In this document: positions 21,078-29,485 of the stretch, piece by piece
How the letters are laid out: each line of letters opens with the position of its first letter
Numbering within the stretch: position 1 is the first letter of the stretch
Source: JAHQVI01 sp050330195
Lineage (GTDB): Bacteria; Pseudomonadota; Alphaproteobacteria; Rhizobiales; Rhodomicrobiaceae
Direction of reading: 5' to 3'
Assembly: GCA_050330195.1 (NCBI GenBank)
Contig: JBHJOB010000066.1
Span: 1-29,586 of the forward strand
DNA length: 29,586 nucleotides
The notes under the pieces: generated by a model
What the model saw: only the letters and a program-made list of their open reading frames with translations
The model's database searches: none
Told to the model about the DNA's origin: nothing
Program-made: the position numbers and the translations under genes

Positions 21078-21905
21078 ATGACAGAGAACGACTCCACGAA
21101 AGCGGCCCCGGGCAAGCGGCGGCTCATGGATATTCCCGAGCTTCGGCGCATTGACATCGGAGCAGGGCCCGAATGCCTTTTGCTGGGTCTGCGTGATTTC
21201 ATGAAAGCGCCGAAATACGGCCTTTTCTTCGGAGGGATCTATGCGCTTGGCGGCTGGCTGATCGTCGGACTTGTCGTCTGGCTGTCCATGCCTTATTTCG
21301 CCTATCCCGCCGCCATGGGCTTCGCCCTCATTGCGCCGTTCGTCGCTGCCGGGCTTTATGAGGTCAGCCGCCGGCTTGAGGTCGGCCAACCGCTGAGCTG
21401 GAATGTCGTGCTTGGCACCGTCTGGCGGCAGAAGGGGCGCGACCTGGGCTGGATGGCGCTGATCACCGGCTTCGCCTTTTTCATCTGGGTAGACTACGCG
21501 GCCATCATCTTCCTGGTGTTCTTCGGCCTTCGGGAGATGCAGCCTGAAGTCTTCCTTGAGGCGCTGACGACAACCCGCGACGGACTTTACTTTCTGTTGC
21601 TGGGCAACATCGCCGGGGCCGTGATCGCGGCGATCGTCTTCTCCATCACCGTCATCTCCTTCCCGCTGCTGATGGACCGGGAAATCGACTTCGCCACCGC
21701 CATGACGGCGAGCGTGCGCGCCGTCACCGCCAATCCGCTGCCGATGGCCGTCTGGGCCGCAATCATTGGCCTCTGCCTCCTCGGCGCGTTCATCACCTTC
21801 CTTATCGCCCTTCCCGTCATCCTCCCCGTGCTGGGTCACGCGACCTGGCATATGTATCGCAAGGTGGTTGCCGCGACCGTACATTCAGAGGCGGAGCGGC
21901 TTTGA
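21078..21905 (+). CDS. DUF2189 integral membrane protein (second copy)
   Basis: The 275-residue protein is a diverged paralogue of the one at 14497. Matching landmarks are the amphipathic lead-in LLLGLRDFMKAPKYGLFFGG, the helix GFALIAPFVAAGLYEVSRRL followed by EVGQPLSW, the loop SITVISFPLLMDREIDFATA, the following TANPLPMAVW (LANPLTMAIW in the first copy), and the end VLPVLGHATWHMYRK. About six membrane helices are predicted. The start at 21078 is chosen because the N-terminal length then agrees with the first copy; ATG at 21033 or TTG at 21027 are possible. The function is unknown. Its position at the other end of the oxidase operon suggests a link to that oxidase or to membrane energisation, which is inference only. 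Confidence 0.82.
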   Translation: MTENDSTKAAPGKRRLMDIPELRRIDIGAGPECLLLGLRDFMKAPKYGLFFGGIYALGGWLIVGLVVWLSMPYFAYPAAMGFALIAPFVAAGLYEVSRRLEVGQPLSWNVVLGTVWRQKGRDLGWMALITGFAFFIWVDYAAIIFLVFFGLREMQPEVFLEALTTTRDGLYFLLLGNIAGAVIAAIVFSITVISFPLLMDREIDFATAMTASVRAVTANPLPMAVWAAIIGLCLLGAFITFLIALPVILPVLGHATWHMYRKVVAATVHSEAERL

Positions 21906-22047
21906 AGGTAATCGTGAACGACCGCATGGCCCACCGGCCTGTCAGGACTGCCCAGAGCCCGGCAGACCCATGACCCGCGCGCGTTTCCGCCGTGACCTGC
22001 CCCGGATTGCTGAGCGCACGGCTGACGAAACCGCCCGCCACTGCATC

Positions 22048-23493
22048 TCAGGCCGGGACCGGGAAGGCGTCGCTCATCAGCAACGTTCTTTGCTCGGTCA
22101 TGTCCAGCAGGGTCTCGTGCAGGCCTTCGCGCGTATTGCCGCTCAGCTTCGTGCCGCCGAAGGGCAGGTTTTCGACCCTTATGGCCGTGGTGTGGTTCAC
22201 GACGACGGTGCCGACTTCCAGCTGCTGAAACGCCTGCATGATGCGGCCGACATCCCTGGTGTAGATCGCCGCCTGCAGGCCGTAGCGGCTGTCATTGGCC
22301 AACTCCAGCGCCTCCTCGAAGCTGGCAAACGGCGTGACCGGCAGTACGGGGCCGAAGATCTCGTCCTCGAAAGCGGACGTACCCCGACGCACCCCCGCAA
22401 GAATGGTCGGCGCGTAGAAATGGCCGTCCCGTTTGCCTCCGGCGAGCAGCGTTGCTCCATCCTTTACGGCCTGATCGACCTGAGCCTCGACGCGCTTTGC
22501 GGCCGCTTCGGTAATCAGCGGGCCGACATCGGTATCTTCCGCCAACGGATCGCCGACCCTCAAGGTGCTCGTCTTTGCCACGAGCGCTTCGATGAGCCGG
22601 TCGTAGATGGGCTCCTCGACCAGCACGCGCTTCACGGCGCAGCAAATCTGGCCGTTGCCGCTGGTAAAGCGCCCTGAAATCAGATCGGAGGCGACGCTCA
22701 CCGGATCGGCGTCCGCACACACGATCGTTGCGTCGTTGCCGCCCAGTTCGAGATGCACCTTCTTGAGGGTCTCGGCCGCAGCGCGAAGAATATGCCGCCC
22801 GGCTTCGGTGCTGCCGGTCATCGTCACCAGTTGCACGCCTTCAGCGCGCACCAGCGCCGCGCCCACCTCCTCGCCAATGCCGGTCACGACCTGATGCGCC
22901 GCGCGCGGCAGCCCCGCCTCTTCCATGAATCTGGCGATGCGGAGAAGGGTCAGCGGGCATTCCTCCGGCGGCTTGGTGATGATCGCGTTGCCCGCGGCGA
23001 GCGCCGCCGCCGCCTTGTGCGACCACAACTCGGCCGGATAGTTGAAGGGAGCGATCGCGACGACCACGCCCAAAGGCTTGCGAAGAGTAATCGCCAGCCC
23101 CCGCTCCTGCCCCGGCACGGAATCGAGCGGCACCGCCTTCCCGAACAGCCGTTTGGCTTCCTCGGCATAGCCGCGCCAGATGCGAACCGCGGCCTTCATT
23201 TCGCTGGCCGTCTCGCGGTGCGTCCTGCCGTTTTCCGTGGCGAGCAGCCGGCTCAGTTCCGCCTCATTGGCCTCGATGGCGTCGGCCACGCGCATCAGGA
23301 TCGCGGACCGTTCATGCGCGGGGACCGCCGCGATCCGGGTCTTGCCGCGTTGGGCTGCCTCGACGGCCCGATCCACATCGGCGATCCCGGCGCGCGGCGC
23401 GGTGTCGATGACCTCGCCAGTTGCGGGATTTCGGATTTCGTCAGCGGCTCCGTTGGCGGCTGCCGTCCATGCGCCATCTATCAGCATTTCCAT
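22048..23493 (-). CDS. NAD(P)-dependent aldehyde dehydrogenase
   Basis: The 481-residue enzyme oxidises an aldehyde to its acid. Key residues of the ALDH superfamily are present: N151 in APFNYPAELW, K174 in ITKPPEECP (the Lys binding the cofactor ribose), the NAD loop MTGSTEAGRH, general base E249 in LELGGND, and nucleophile C284 in NGQICCAVKR. The end carries PFGGTKLSGNTREG. The overall look is closest to the succinate-semialdehyde/lactaldehyde dehydrogenase group; the substrate cannot be told. The start follows GGGAGGAAACGG. It is 68 bases downstream of the last ABC-importer gene on the same strand, so it probably acts on something derived from the imported compound. It converges on the second DUF2189 gene. 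Confidence 0.9.
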   Translation of the reverse strand: MEMLIDGAWTAAANGAADEIRNPATGEVIDTAPRAGIADVDRAVEAAQRGKTRIAAVPAHERSAILMRVADAIEANEAELSRLLATENGRTHRETASEMKAAVRIWRGYAEEAKRLFGKAVPLDSVPGQERGLAITLRKPLGVVVAIAPFNYPAELWSHKAAAALAAGNAIITKPPEECPLTLLRIARFMEEAGLPRAAHQVVTGIGEEVGAALVRAEGVQLVTMTGSTEAGRHILRAAAETLKKVHLELGGNDATIVCADADPVSVASDLISGRFTSGNGQICCAVKRVLVEEPIYDRLIEALVAKTSTLRVGDPLAEDTDVGPLITEAAAKRVEAQVDQAVKDGATLLAGGKRDGHFYAPTILAGVRRGTSAFEDEIFGPVLPVTPFASFEEALELANDSRYGLQAAIYTRDVGRIMQAFQQLEVGTVVVNHTTAIRVENLPFGGTKLSGNTREGLHETLLDMTEQRTLLMSDAFPVPA

Positions 23494-23561
23494 GGCCGTT
23501 TCCTCCCTTTACGAATAATGCACATTCTTGCCTCCGATATCGCCCTGCCAGAACCGCAAAT

Positions 23562-24584
23562 TCATCTCTGCGCGACCGCCCGCGCTTCCATCGTCGCGTG
23601 TCCGGGATGATGACAGGCGCTGCAGTGATCCGGCGACGTGCGCGGCTCCAGTTGCGGCTCGATCCGGGCGCAGATATCGCTGGCCTTCCAGCACCGCGTG
23701 CGGAAGCGGCAACCGGAGGGCGGATCCGACGGATCGGGGATGTCCCCTTCAAGCACGATCCTCCGGCGGGCGCCGGTCGGTGAGGGCACGGCCGAAAGCA
23801 ACGCCTCCGTATACGGATGGGTGGGCGACCCGTAAACCACGTCGGTCTGGCCTTCCTCCACGATGCGTCCGAGATACATGACCGCGACGCGGTCCGAGAT
23901 ATGCCGGACCACGGAAAGATCGTGGGCAATGAAGATATAGGCCACGCCCGTCTCCGCCTGAATGTCCTCCAGCAGGTTGATCACCTGCGCCTGAACAGAG
24001 ACATCGAGGGCCGAAACCGGCTCGTCGCACACGATCACGGACGGCTTCAGCGCCAGCGCACGGGCGATCCCGATACGCTGGCGCTGCCCCCCGGAAAACT
24101 CGTGAGGATGACGGCCGGCGGCGTCCGGATTGAGCCCGACCCGATCGAGAAGTTCCAGCACGCGCGCGCGCCGGTCCCTGCGGGAGACCAGATCCGGGAA
24201 AATTTCAAGCGGTTCGCCGACGATATCGGCGACGCTCATTCGGGGGTTGAGCGAGGCGTAAGGGTTCTGAAAGATGATCTGTATCTCCCGCCGCATCTTT
24301 CGGAAGACGCCCTTTGGAAGGCCAAAGATGTCCTCGCCACGGAAAAAGGCCTGACCAGCCGTCGGCTCTTCAAGGCGCAGCAGCGTCTTTGCCAGCGTGG
24401 ATTTGCCACAGCCGGACTCGCCGACAATGCCGAGCGTTTCACCCGGCATCAAATGGAGATCGACGCCATCGACCGCGCGTATGGCGGCGGCGCGGCGCCG
24501 GAAAAGACCGCCCGTATCGCGGTAGTAATGCTTGACCAGCCCTTCGACGCGGAGCAGCGGCTCGCCTGTAGTGCTGCTATTCAT
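23562..24584 (-). CDS. Oligopeptide/dipeptide ABC importer ATP-binding protein (OppF/DppF type)
   Basis: The 340-residue ATPase is the second of a pair that drives the importer. Walker A GESGCGKS is at residues 55-62, the signature is FSGGQRQRIGIARAL, Walker B VIVCDEPVSALD is followed by DVSVQAQ, and the H-loop is FIAHDLSVV. The region DTGGLFRRRAAAIRAVDGVD near residue 23 is the OppF/DppF mark. The C-terminal oligopeptide-binding tail GCRFRTRCWKASDIC and the later DHCSAC carry the usual cysteines. Its ATG at 24584 lies inside the end of the preceding gene (overlap of eight bases) with GGGGAG before it; a longer frame to 24917 is only a shadow over that gene. Confidence 0.9.
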   Translation of the reverse strand: MNSSTTGEPLLRVEGLVKHYYRDTGGLFRRRAAAIRAVDGVDLHLMPGETLGIVGESGCGKSTLAKTLLRLEEPTAGQAFFRGEDIFGLPKGVFRKMRREIQIIFQNPYASLNPRMSVADIVGEPLEIFPDLVSRRDRRARVLELLDRVGLNPDAAGRHPHEFSGGQRQRIGIARALALKPSVIVCDEPVSALDVSVQAQVINLLEDIQAETGVAYIFIAHDLSVVRHISDRVAVMYLGRIVEEGQTDVVYGSPTHPYTEALLSAVPSPTGARRRIVLEGDIPDPSDPPSGCRFRTRCWKASDICARIEPQLEPRTSPDHCSACHHPGHATMEARAVAQR

Positions 24585-25602
24585 GGCGCAACTCCCCGGC
24601 GAAATGGCAGGCGACCTCGCGGCCGGGCGCGATCTGGCGCAATGCCGGCGTCTCGCGGTCGCATCGCTGCTGCCGCCACGCGCAGCGCGTCCGGAAGGCG
24701 CATCCGGCGGGTTGGCGCGACAATCTGGGCGGCGAACCGGGAATCGGCTCCAGCCGGCCGCCTCGCCTCTCGATATTCGGGATCGAGCGCAACAGCCCGA
24801 TCGTATAGGGATGGCCGGGGCGGCTGTAGATGTCCGCCATCCGTCCCGTCTCGACGAAACGGCCGGCATACATGACAGCGGCGCGTTCGGCGCTCTCGGC
24901 CGCCAGACCGAGATCATGCGTGATCAGGATGACGGCCATGCCGATCTCGTCGCGCAGGCTCCGCAGGATTTCCATGATCTGCGCCTGCACGGTCACGTCG
25001 AGCGCGGTGGTCGGCTCATCGGCGATCAGCACATCCGGGTCGAGCGCGATCGCCGAGGCGATCATGATGCGCTGGCTCATGCCGCCCGAGAACTGGTGCG
25101 GATAATCGTCCACCCGCTGTTGCGCCGAGGGAATCCGCACCCGCTCCATCAACTCGATGGCATGACGGCGGGCTTCGCGCCGGGACGTCCGGCGATGGAC
25201 GCGGAACATTTCCCCGATCTGCTGGCCGACCGTCTTGGTCGGGTCAAGCGACATGAAGGGGTCCTGAAAGATCATCGCGATGCGCTGCCCTCTGATCTTG
25301 CGCATGGCGGCGGGCGGCGCATTGAGCAGGTCGGTGGAGCGGAAACGGATGCGCGTGGCGTCAATGTGGCCGGGCGGCTGGCGCACGAGGCCCATCACCG
25401 CCTGCATGGCCACGCTCTTGCCGCAACCGGATTCCCCGAGGATCGCCAGCGTTTCGCCAGCGGCGAGATCGAAGCTTATCCCGTTGACCGCATGAACGGC
25501 GGCGTCGGGCGTGTCGAAGCGAACAGTGAGATCGGCGACTTCGAGAACTGCTCGGCCGTCCTCGCCAATCGTCTGGTGCGGCATGAGTCCGGAAACCGTC
25601 AT
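24577..25602 (-). CDS. Oligopeptide/dipeptide ABC importer ATP-binding protein (OppD/DppD type)
   Basis: The 341-residue ATPase pairs with the next gene's product. Walker A GESGCGKS is at residues 56-63, the signature reads FSGGMSQRIMIASAIA (the variant FSGGMxQR is normal for OppD), Walker B is VLIADEPTTALD followed by DVTVQAQ, and the H-loop is LITHDLGL. The C-terminal extension CAFRTRCAWRQQRCD is the OppD/DppD-type cysteine-containing tail. The start at 25602 overlaps the stop of the permease gene (ATGA); the longer reading to 25716 overlaps that gene and is not needed. It sits in the middle of a five-gene importer operon. Confidence 0.9.
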   Translation of the reverse strand: MTVSGLMPHQTIGEDGRAVLEVADLTVRFDTPDAAVHAVNGISFDLAAGETLAILGESGCGKSVAMQAVMGLVRQPPGHIDATRIRFRSTDLLNAPPAAMRKIRGQRIAMIFQDPFMSLDPTKTVGQQIGEMFRVHRRTSRREARRHAIELMERVRIPSAQQRVDDYPHQFSGGMSQRIMIASAIALDPDVLIADEPTTALDVTVQAQIMEILRSLRDEIGMAVILITHDLGLAAESAERAAVMYAGRFVETGRMADIYSRPGHPYTIGLLRSIPNIERRGGRLEPIPGSPPRLSRQPAGCAFRTRCAWRQQRCDRETPALRQIAPGREVACHFAGELRHE

Positions 25603-26516
25603 GAGAGCCACCGCCAGCGCTGTACGGGATCGGTCACGGCGCGCGCCCACGCCGCGAGCAAATTGAGGCCGAGCGTCGTCGCGAAGATGGCAAGGCCGGG
25701 GATGGTCACGAGCCACCAGGCCGAGCGCAGATATTCACGGCCGCGAGCGATCATCAGGCCCCACGAGGAATCCGGCGGCTGGATGCCGAAGCCCAGAAAG
25801 CTCAGGGCCGCTTCGGCCAGAATGAGCACGGCGACCTCCAGCGTGAACAGCACCAGCAGCGGCGACATCATGTTCGGCAGCAGATGCCTGAAGATGATGC
25901 GGCTATCGGTTCCGCCGATCGCGCGCGCGGCCTGCACGAAGGCCTCCTCCCGCATGGACAGCGCCATGCTGCGCGCCACGCGGGCGAAGATGCGCCACCT
26001 GACGACGGCCAGCACGATGACGAGGTTCCAGAACCCGCCGCCGACGACGAACAGGAAGAACAGCGCGATAAGCAGCGTCGGCAGAGCGGCCATCGCATCG
26101 ACCGTGCGCATCACGATGTTGTCGACCCGTCCGCGATAATAACCGGCGAGCAGGCCGAGCCCGGTGCCGACGACACAGGCGATGATCGCGCCGATCAGGC
26201 CGACAGCGATCGAGACCTGCCCGCCATGGATCAGGCGGGTGAAGAGATCGCGGCCCAGTTCGTCCGTTCCGAGAATATGCGGGAACCCGCCTTCCGTGAA
26301 CGCCGGTGTCAGCGGCGGCTGGTTGCGCATGGCGAGTTGCTGGCGTAGCGGATCGTATGGCGCGATCCAGTCGGCGCCGAGCGCGCAGATAAACAGCAAG
26401 GCGAGAACGATCGTGGCGACGAGCGTGACCGGATCGCGCAGCAGGGCGCCCCCGTAACGCACGAAGGCATGCTTGTGCTGGCGTTCTTCCTCCTGCATCG
26501 GAACATCCGCCATCAT
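25599..26516 (-). CDS. Oligopeptide/dipeptide ABC importer permease (OppC/DppC type)
   Basis: The 305-residue inner-membrane permease has a cytoplasmic N-terminus, a first helix (LVATIVLALLFICALGADWI) followed by the family's PYDPLRQQLAMRNQPP segment and LGTDELGRDLFTRLIHGGQV, the classic DppC hallmark (GTDxxGRDxxSRxxxGxR). The EAA loop that contacts the ATPase is seen at ARAIGGTDSRIIFRHLLPN. About six helices in total. It pairs with the OppB-type permease encoded just upstream. Start and stop both overlap neighbours through ATGA, showing coupled translation. Confidence 0.92.
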   Translation of the reverse strand: MMADVPMQEEERQHKHAFVRYGGALLRDPVTLVATIVLALLFICALGADWIAPYDPLRQQLAMRNQPPLTPAFTEGGFPHILGTDELGRDLFTRLIHGGQVSIAVGLIGAIIACVVGTGLGLLAGYYRGRVDNIVMRTVDAMAALPTLLIALFFLFVVGGGFWNLVIVLAVVRWRIFARVARSMALSMREEAFVQAARAIGGTDSRIIFRHLLPNMMSPLLVLFTLEVAVLILAEAALSFLGFGIQPPDSSWGLMIARGREYLRSAWWLVTIPGLAIFATTLGLNLLAAWARAVTDPVQRWRWLS

Positions 26517-27481
26517 GCGCCCTCCCGGCCGAAACGAACCCGCGGATCGAGCCTTGTATAGGCAAGGTCCACGAGAAGATTGATGGCGATCGCGGTCAGC
26601 GCGAGGATGAAGACGGTGGCCTCGACGAGCGGCAGGTCGCGGCTCGAAAGCGCGCGGACCAGCAGGCTGCCGACCCCTGGCCAGGCAAACACGACCTCGA
26701 TGACAATCGCGCCCTGAATGATCTGCAACAGTTCATCGCCCACCATCGTCGCGATGGGGATCGCCGCATTCTTCAGGGCGTGACCGTAGACGATGCGCGT
26801 TTCGGAGAAGCCCTTGGCCCGCAGCGCGTCGATATAGGGCTTGGCAAGTTCGTCCATCATTGCGCTGCGCACGAGTTGCGTCAGCCGCCCGATCGGCCGC
26901 ACGGCGAGCGTCACGGCCGGCAGGACGAGATAGCTGAGGCCGCCATAGCCCGATGTCGGGAACCAGCCCAGATGCACGCCGAAGAGCAGGATCAGCATGA
27001 AGCCGAGCCAGAAATCGACCGTTGAGACACCGGCGAGGGAAATGACATTGATCGTCTTGTCGAGATAGGTCCGTGGACGCATCGCGGCAATCGAGCCGAG
27101 CACCAGCGAGACGGCGCATGCGATGATGATCGCCGCCGAGGCGAGCTGATAGGTTGCGGGCAGCCGCTCCAGAACCAGCGGCAGGACGGGCGTGCCGCTC
27201 GCCTGCGGATTGGCGACATCGGGCACCGCGAAACCGTAGCGGAAGGTGACGCCGAAATCGAACTGGATGGCGCCGAGCATGAAGCGGGCAAATTGCTCCA
27301 GCCAGGGATCTTCGAGGCCCATCTGCTGACGCACCCGCAATATGTCCGCCGCGCTCGCTTCGGGTCCGAGGAGAAGCACAGCAGGGTCACCGATCATCCT
27401 TCCCGCCACGAACACGAATGTCAGGACAAGGAAAAGGACGAGGACCGATTGTCCGATCCGCTGTACCAGGTAGTTTGCCAT
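26513..27481 (-). CDS. Oligopeptide/dipeptide ABC importer permease (OppB/DppB type)
   Basis: The 322-residue inner-membrane permease begins MANYLVQRIGQSVLVLFLVL, the usual OppB/DppB first helix followed by GDPAVLLLGPEASAADI. The later helices and loop include LRAKGFSETRIVYGHALKNA (EAA loop) and VFAWPGVGSLLVRALSSRD, another family mark. The start at 27481 is chosen from homology, because the first helix should lie at the N-terminus; the longer frame to 27640 would code through the intergenic stem-loop. No strong ribosome binding site is seen there. It lies 175 bases downstream of the binding-protein gene and shares an ATGA overlap with the OppC-type gene. Confidence 0.9.
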   Translation of the reverse strand: MANYLVQRIGQSVLVLFLVLTFVFVAGRMIGDPAVLLLGPEASAADILRVRQQMGLEDPWLEQFARFMLGAIQFDFGVTFRYGFAVPDVANPQASGTPVLPLVLERLPATYQLASAAIIIACAVSLVLGSIAAMRPRTYLDKTINVISLAGVSTVDFWLGFMLILLFGVHLGWFPTSGYGGLSYLVLPAVTLAVRPIGRLTQLVRSAMMDELAKPYIDALRAKGFSETRIVYGHALKNAAIPIATMVGDELLQIIQGAIVIEVVFAWPGVGSLLVRALSSRDLPLVEATVFILALTAIAINLLVDLAYTRLDPRVRFGREGA

Positions 27482-27547
27482 CAGCGTTGGTGCTCTGGGT
27501 CCGGATTGCGGGCTCGCGCCGGGCTGGCGTCCGCCGCGCGTTCCGAC

Positions 27548-27638
27548 CGGGCGGGAGACGCCCGCCGGTGGAAGAAATGGCCCGGAGCGGAACGGGCGCG
27601 GAAAGCCGGTTGCCGATTTTCCGCATTCCGCTCCGGGC
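27548..27638 (-). terminator. Large nested stem-loop between the binding-protein and permease genes
   Basis: GCCCGGAGCGGAA (27580-27592) and TTCCGCTCCGGGC (27626-27638) are exact 13-base inverted repeats. Inside, GCGGAAA (27598-27604) and TTTCCGC (27618-27624) form a second perfect stem. A separate hairpin, CGGGCG (27548-27553) and CGCCCG (27559-27564), lies nearer the permease gene. The large stem begins about 19 bases past the binding-protein stop codon. Such structures in importer operons commonly protect or terminate most of the binding-protein mRNA so that permeases are made in lower amount. It may also be a dispersed repeat. Confidence 0.6.
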
Positions 27639-27656
27639 AATGACGCATCAGGCCGG

Positions 27657-29225
27657 CTATTTTCTGCTCATCTGGACCGCGACGAGGCGTTGATCGAGCC
27701 GGTAATCCCAGTTCAGATTTTCGCGCATCGCATAAGCCCATGAGATCCGCGCCATCGGCAGGATGACGTTCTTGCCGTGAACATCCGCAACCAGCTCGCG
27801 GAACGCCGCCGCACGTTCATCGCCGCCGAGCACGCTCGCCGTTTCAAGACGCCGGTCGAGTTCCGGATCGCAATACATCGACACGATCGTCTCGCAATGA
27901 TAGAGCGCGCGCAAGGTCAGCGAGTAATCCCACAGCGGGTTGCCGCCGGGATGGACAAGGATGTTGGCGCGCGTCGCCGAAGGCCGTTTCAGGAACCATT
28001 CGATGATCTGGCCCTGCTCCTGCAACTCGACGCGGTTCTTCAGTCCCACCTCGGTGAGCATTGATCCAACCGCTTCGATGATTTCGCCGATGCGCGGCAC
28101 GCTCGCCACTCGCGCGGCGACGAGAACGTTTGCGTCGTCAACGGGCACGCCATCGGCGCGGGCTTCATCCAGCAGCGCACGGGCGCGTTCGGGATCATAG
28201 CCGTAATCGGCAAGGTCGGCATTGTATCCGGCGGCGTCCGATGTCAGCATCTGGCTGCCAAGATATTCGCCCAGCCCCATGATGTGCTCGATGATCGCCT
28301 TCCGGTCGATGGCATGGAAGATCGCCTGGCGGACGCGGACGTCCTCGAACGCCGGGTGAGCGCCGGTCACGTCCGGCCGCAGGAACAGGTAGCTGTCCGA
28401 CGGGGCGGCGATGCATTTGCGGCCCTCGGCGGCTTTGGCGGCCTCGCACTGCTCCGGCGTCACGAACATGGCAAGGTCGGCTTCGCTGGTCTCGACCATG
28501 GCCGCGCGCACAGCGGACTCGTTGCGGAACACGAAGCGAAGCTTGTTGAAGCTCGCCTTCCCATAGGCGTCATCGGCCTTGTGGCCCCACCAGTCGGGAT
28601 TGACCTCGGCGGTCCAGTCCTGGCCCTTGCGCCATTCGAGGAAGCGGTAAGGCCCGGTCCCGATCGGATTTTCGTCGACCGAACCGGCGTTTTCCTGGAT
28701 CTGCTTCATGGAGGTGATGCCGCCGAGATACATGCGCCACGGGATCAGCGGATCAGGCGTTTCCGTCTTCACGTGAATGACGTTTTCGCCGGCCGCCTCG
28801 GCGGTAATCTGCGACGCCATCGTTTCGCGGATATGGAACGAGTTTTGCGGATTCCACACCCAATTCACGGCGAAGGCTGCGGATTCGGCATTGAAGGGCG
28901 AGCCGTCATGGAAGGTGACGCCTTCGCGCAGAGTGAATTCCCACGTCGTATCGTCAACCTGCTTCCACGCGGTCGCCAGCATCGGGGCCAGTTTTCCGGT
29001 CGCAAGATCGACGGTCAGGAGTTGCTCGACGACGTTGCGCAATCCCGGCGAGTTGACCTCCTTGTAGGTCTGCTGGGCCTGCATGGCCTGATTTTCCGTA
29101 TGGGTCGCGATGACGAGTTCATCATTGTTCTGGGCGACCGCCGGCGCGACAAGGAGCGCGGTCCAGACCGCCGCGCCCACGAGTTTTCCGCGCAAGTTCC
29201 ATCTGCCTTCGCAGCTCCGATGCAT
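27657..29225 (-). CDS. ABC importer substrate-binding protein, family 5 (oligopeptide/dipeptide type)
   Basis: The 522-residue protein captures the substrate in the periplasm and passes it to the permease pair. The signal peptide lies in the first 32 residues (polar start, then KLVGAAVWTALLVAPAVAQ; cleavage likely after AVA). Family 5 features include TWEFTLREGVTFHDGSPFNA, the PIGTGPYRFLEWRKGQDW segment, and VRQAIFHAIDRKAIIEHIMG, which is the typical SBP_bac_5 hinge-region motif. The start at 29225 follows GGGAGGAAAC. Family members bind peptides, nickel, opines, glutathione or sugars, so the substrate is open. It is the first gene of the operon and divergent from an IclR-type regulator. Confidence 0.93.
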   Translation of the reverse strand: MHRSCEGRWNLRGKLVGAAVWTALLVAPAVAQNNDELVIATHTENQAMQAQQTYKEVNSPGLRNVVEQLLTVDLATGKLAPMLATAWKQVDDTTWEFTLREGVTFHDGSPFNAESAAFAVNWVWNPQNSFHIRETMASQITAEAAGENVIHVKTETPDPLIPWRMYLGGITSMKQIQENAGSVDENPIGTGPYRFLEWRKGQDWTAEVNPDWWGHKADDAYGKASFNKLRFVFRNESAVRAAMVETSEADLAMFVTPEQCEAAKAAEGRKCIAAPSDSYLFLRPDVTGAHPAFEDVRVRQAIFHAIDRKAIIEHIMGLGEYLGSQMLTSDAAGYNADLADYGYDPERARALLDEARADGVPVDDANVLVAARVASVPRIGEIIEAVGSMLTEVGLKNRVELQEQGQIIEWFLKRPSATRANILVHPGGNPLWDYSLTLRALYHCETIVSMYCDPELDRRLETASVLGGDERAAAFRELVADVHGKNVILPMARISWAYAMRENLNWDYRLDQRLVAVQMSRK

Positions 29226-29485
29226 TGTCTGTTTCCTCCCAGTTCATGGCCCGCCTGAAGCGCGCTCTTTGCAGAAAGCTTGTCTCCCGTGGGCCGTACG
29301 GTTCGGCCTTCTGTCATTCCGGACGCGTCTCACCATGAACGGAGGAAGCGGCGGCGGGATTTCTTTTATTTCGTCTACAAATATGGGTAGATCAGTATTT
29401 GCATAGCGTCAACGGATATTGCATTTGCCTTTGGAAATGAACTTGAATATACGAATACTGCACAAACAACACCGGGAGCGCGAGC
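29226..29485. promoter_or_regulatory. Divergent promoter region of the importer operon and the IclR-type gene
   Basis: A 260-base spacer whose right half (about 29360-29470) is AT-rich. An inverted repeat TCTAC (29374-29378) / GTAGA (29387-29391) with an eight-base spacer is the best operator candidate for the divergent IclR-type protein. The binding-protein ribosome binding site lies at the left edge. No clear sigma-70 pair was identified. Confidence 0.45.

Noticed and set aside
20829..21884. Minus-strand frame of 351 residues opposite the second DUF2189 gene
   Set aside because: The plus-strand protein has clear helices and a paralogue in the window; the minus frame is Asp/Glu/Gly-rich shadow sequence.
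24532..26139. Plus-strand frame of 535 residues opposite the importer ATPase and permease genes
   Set aside because: It crosses two well-supported minus-strand genes and has no recognisable motif.
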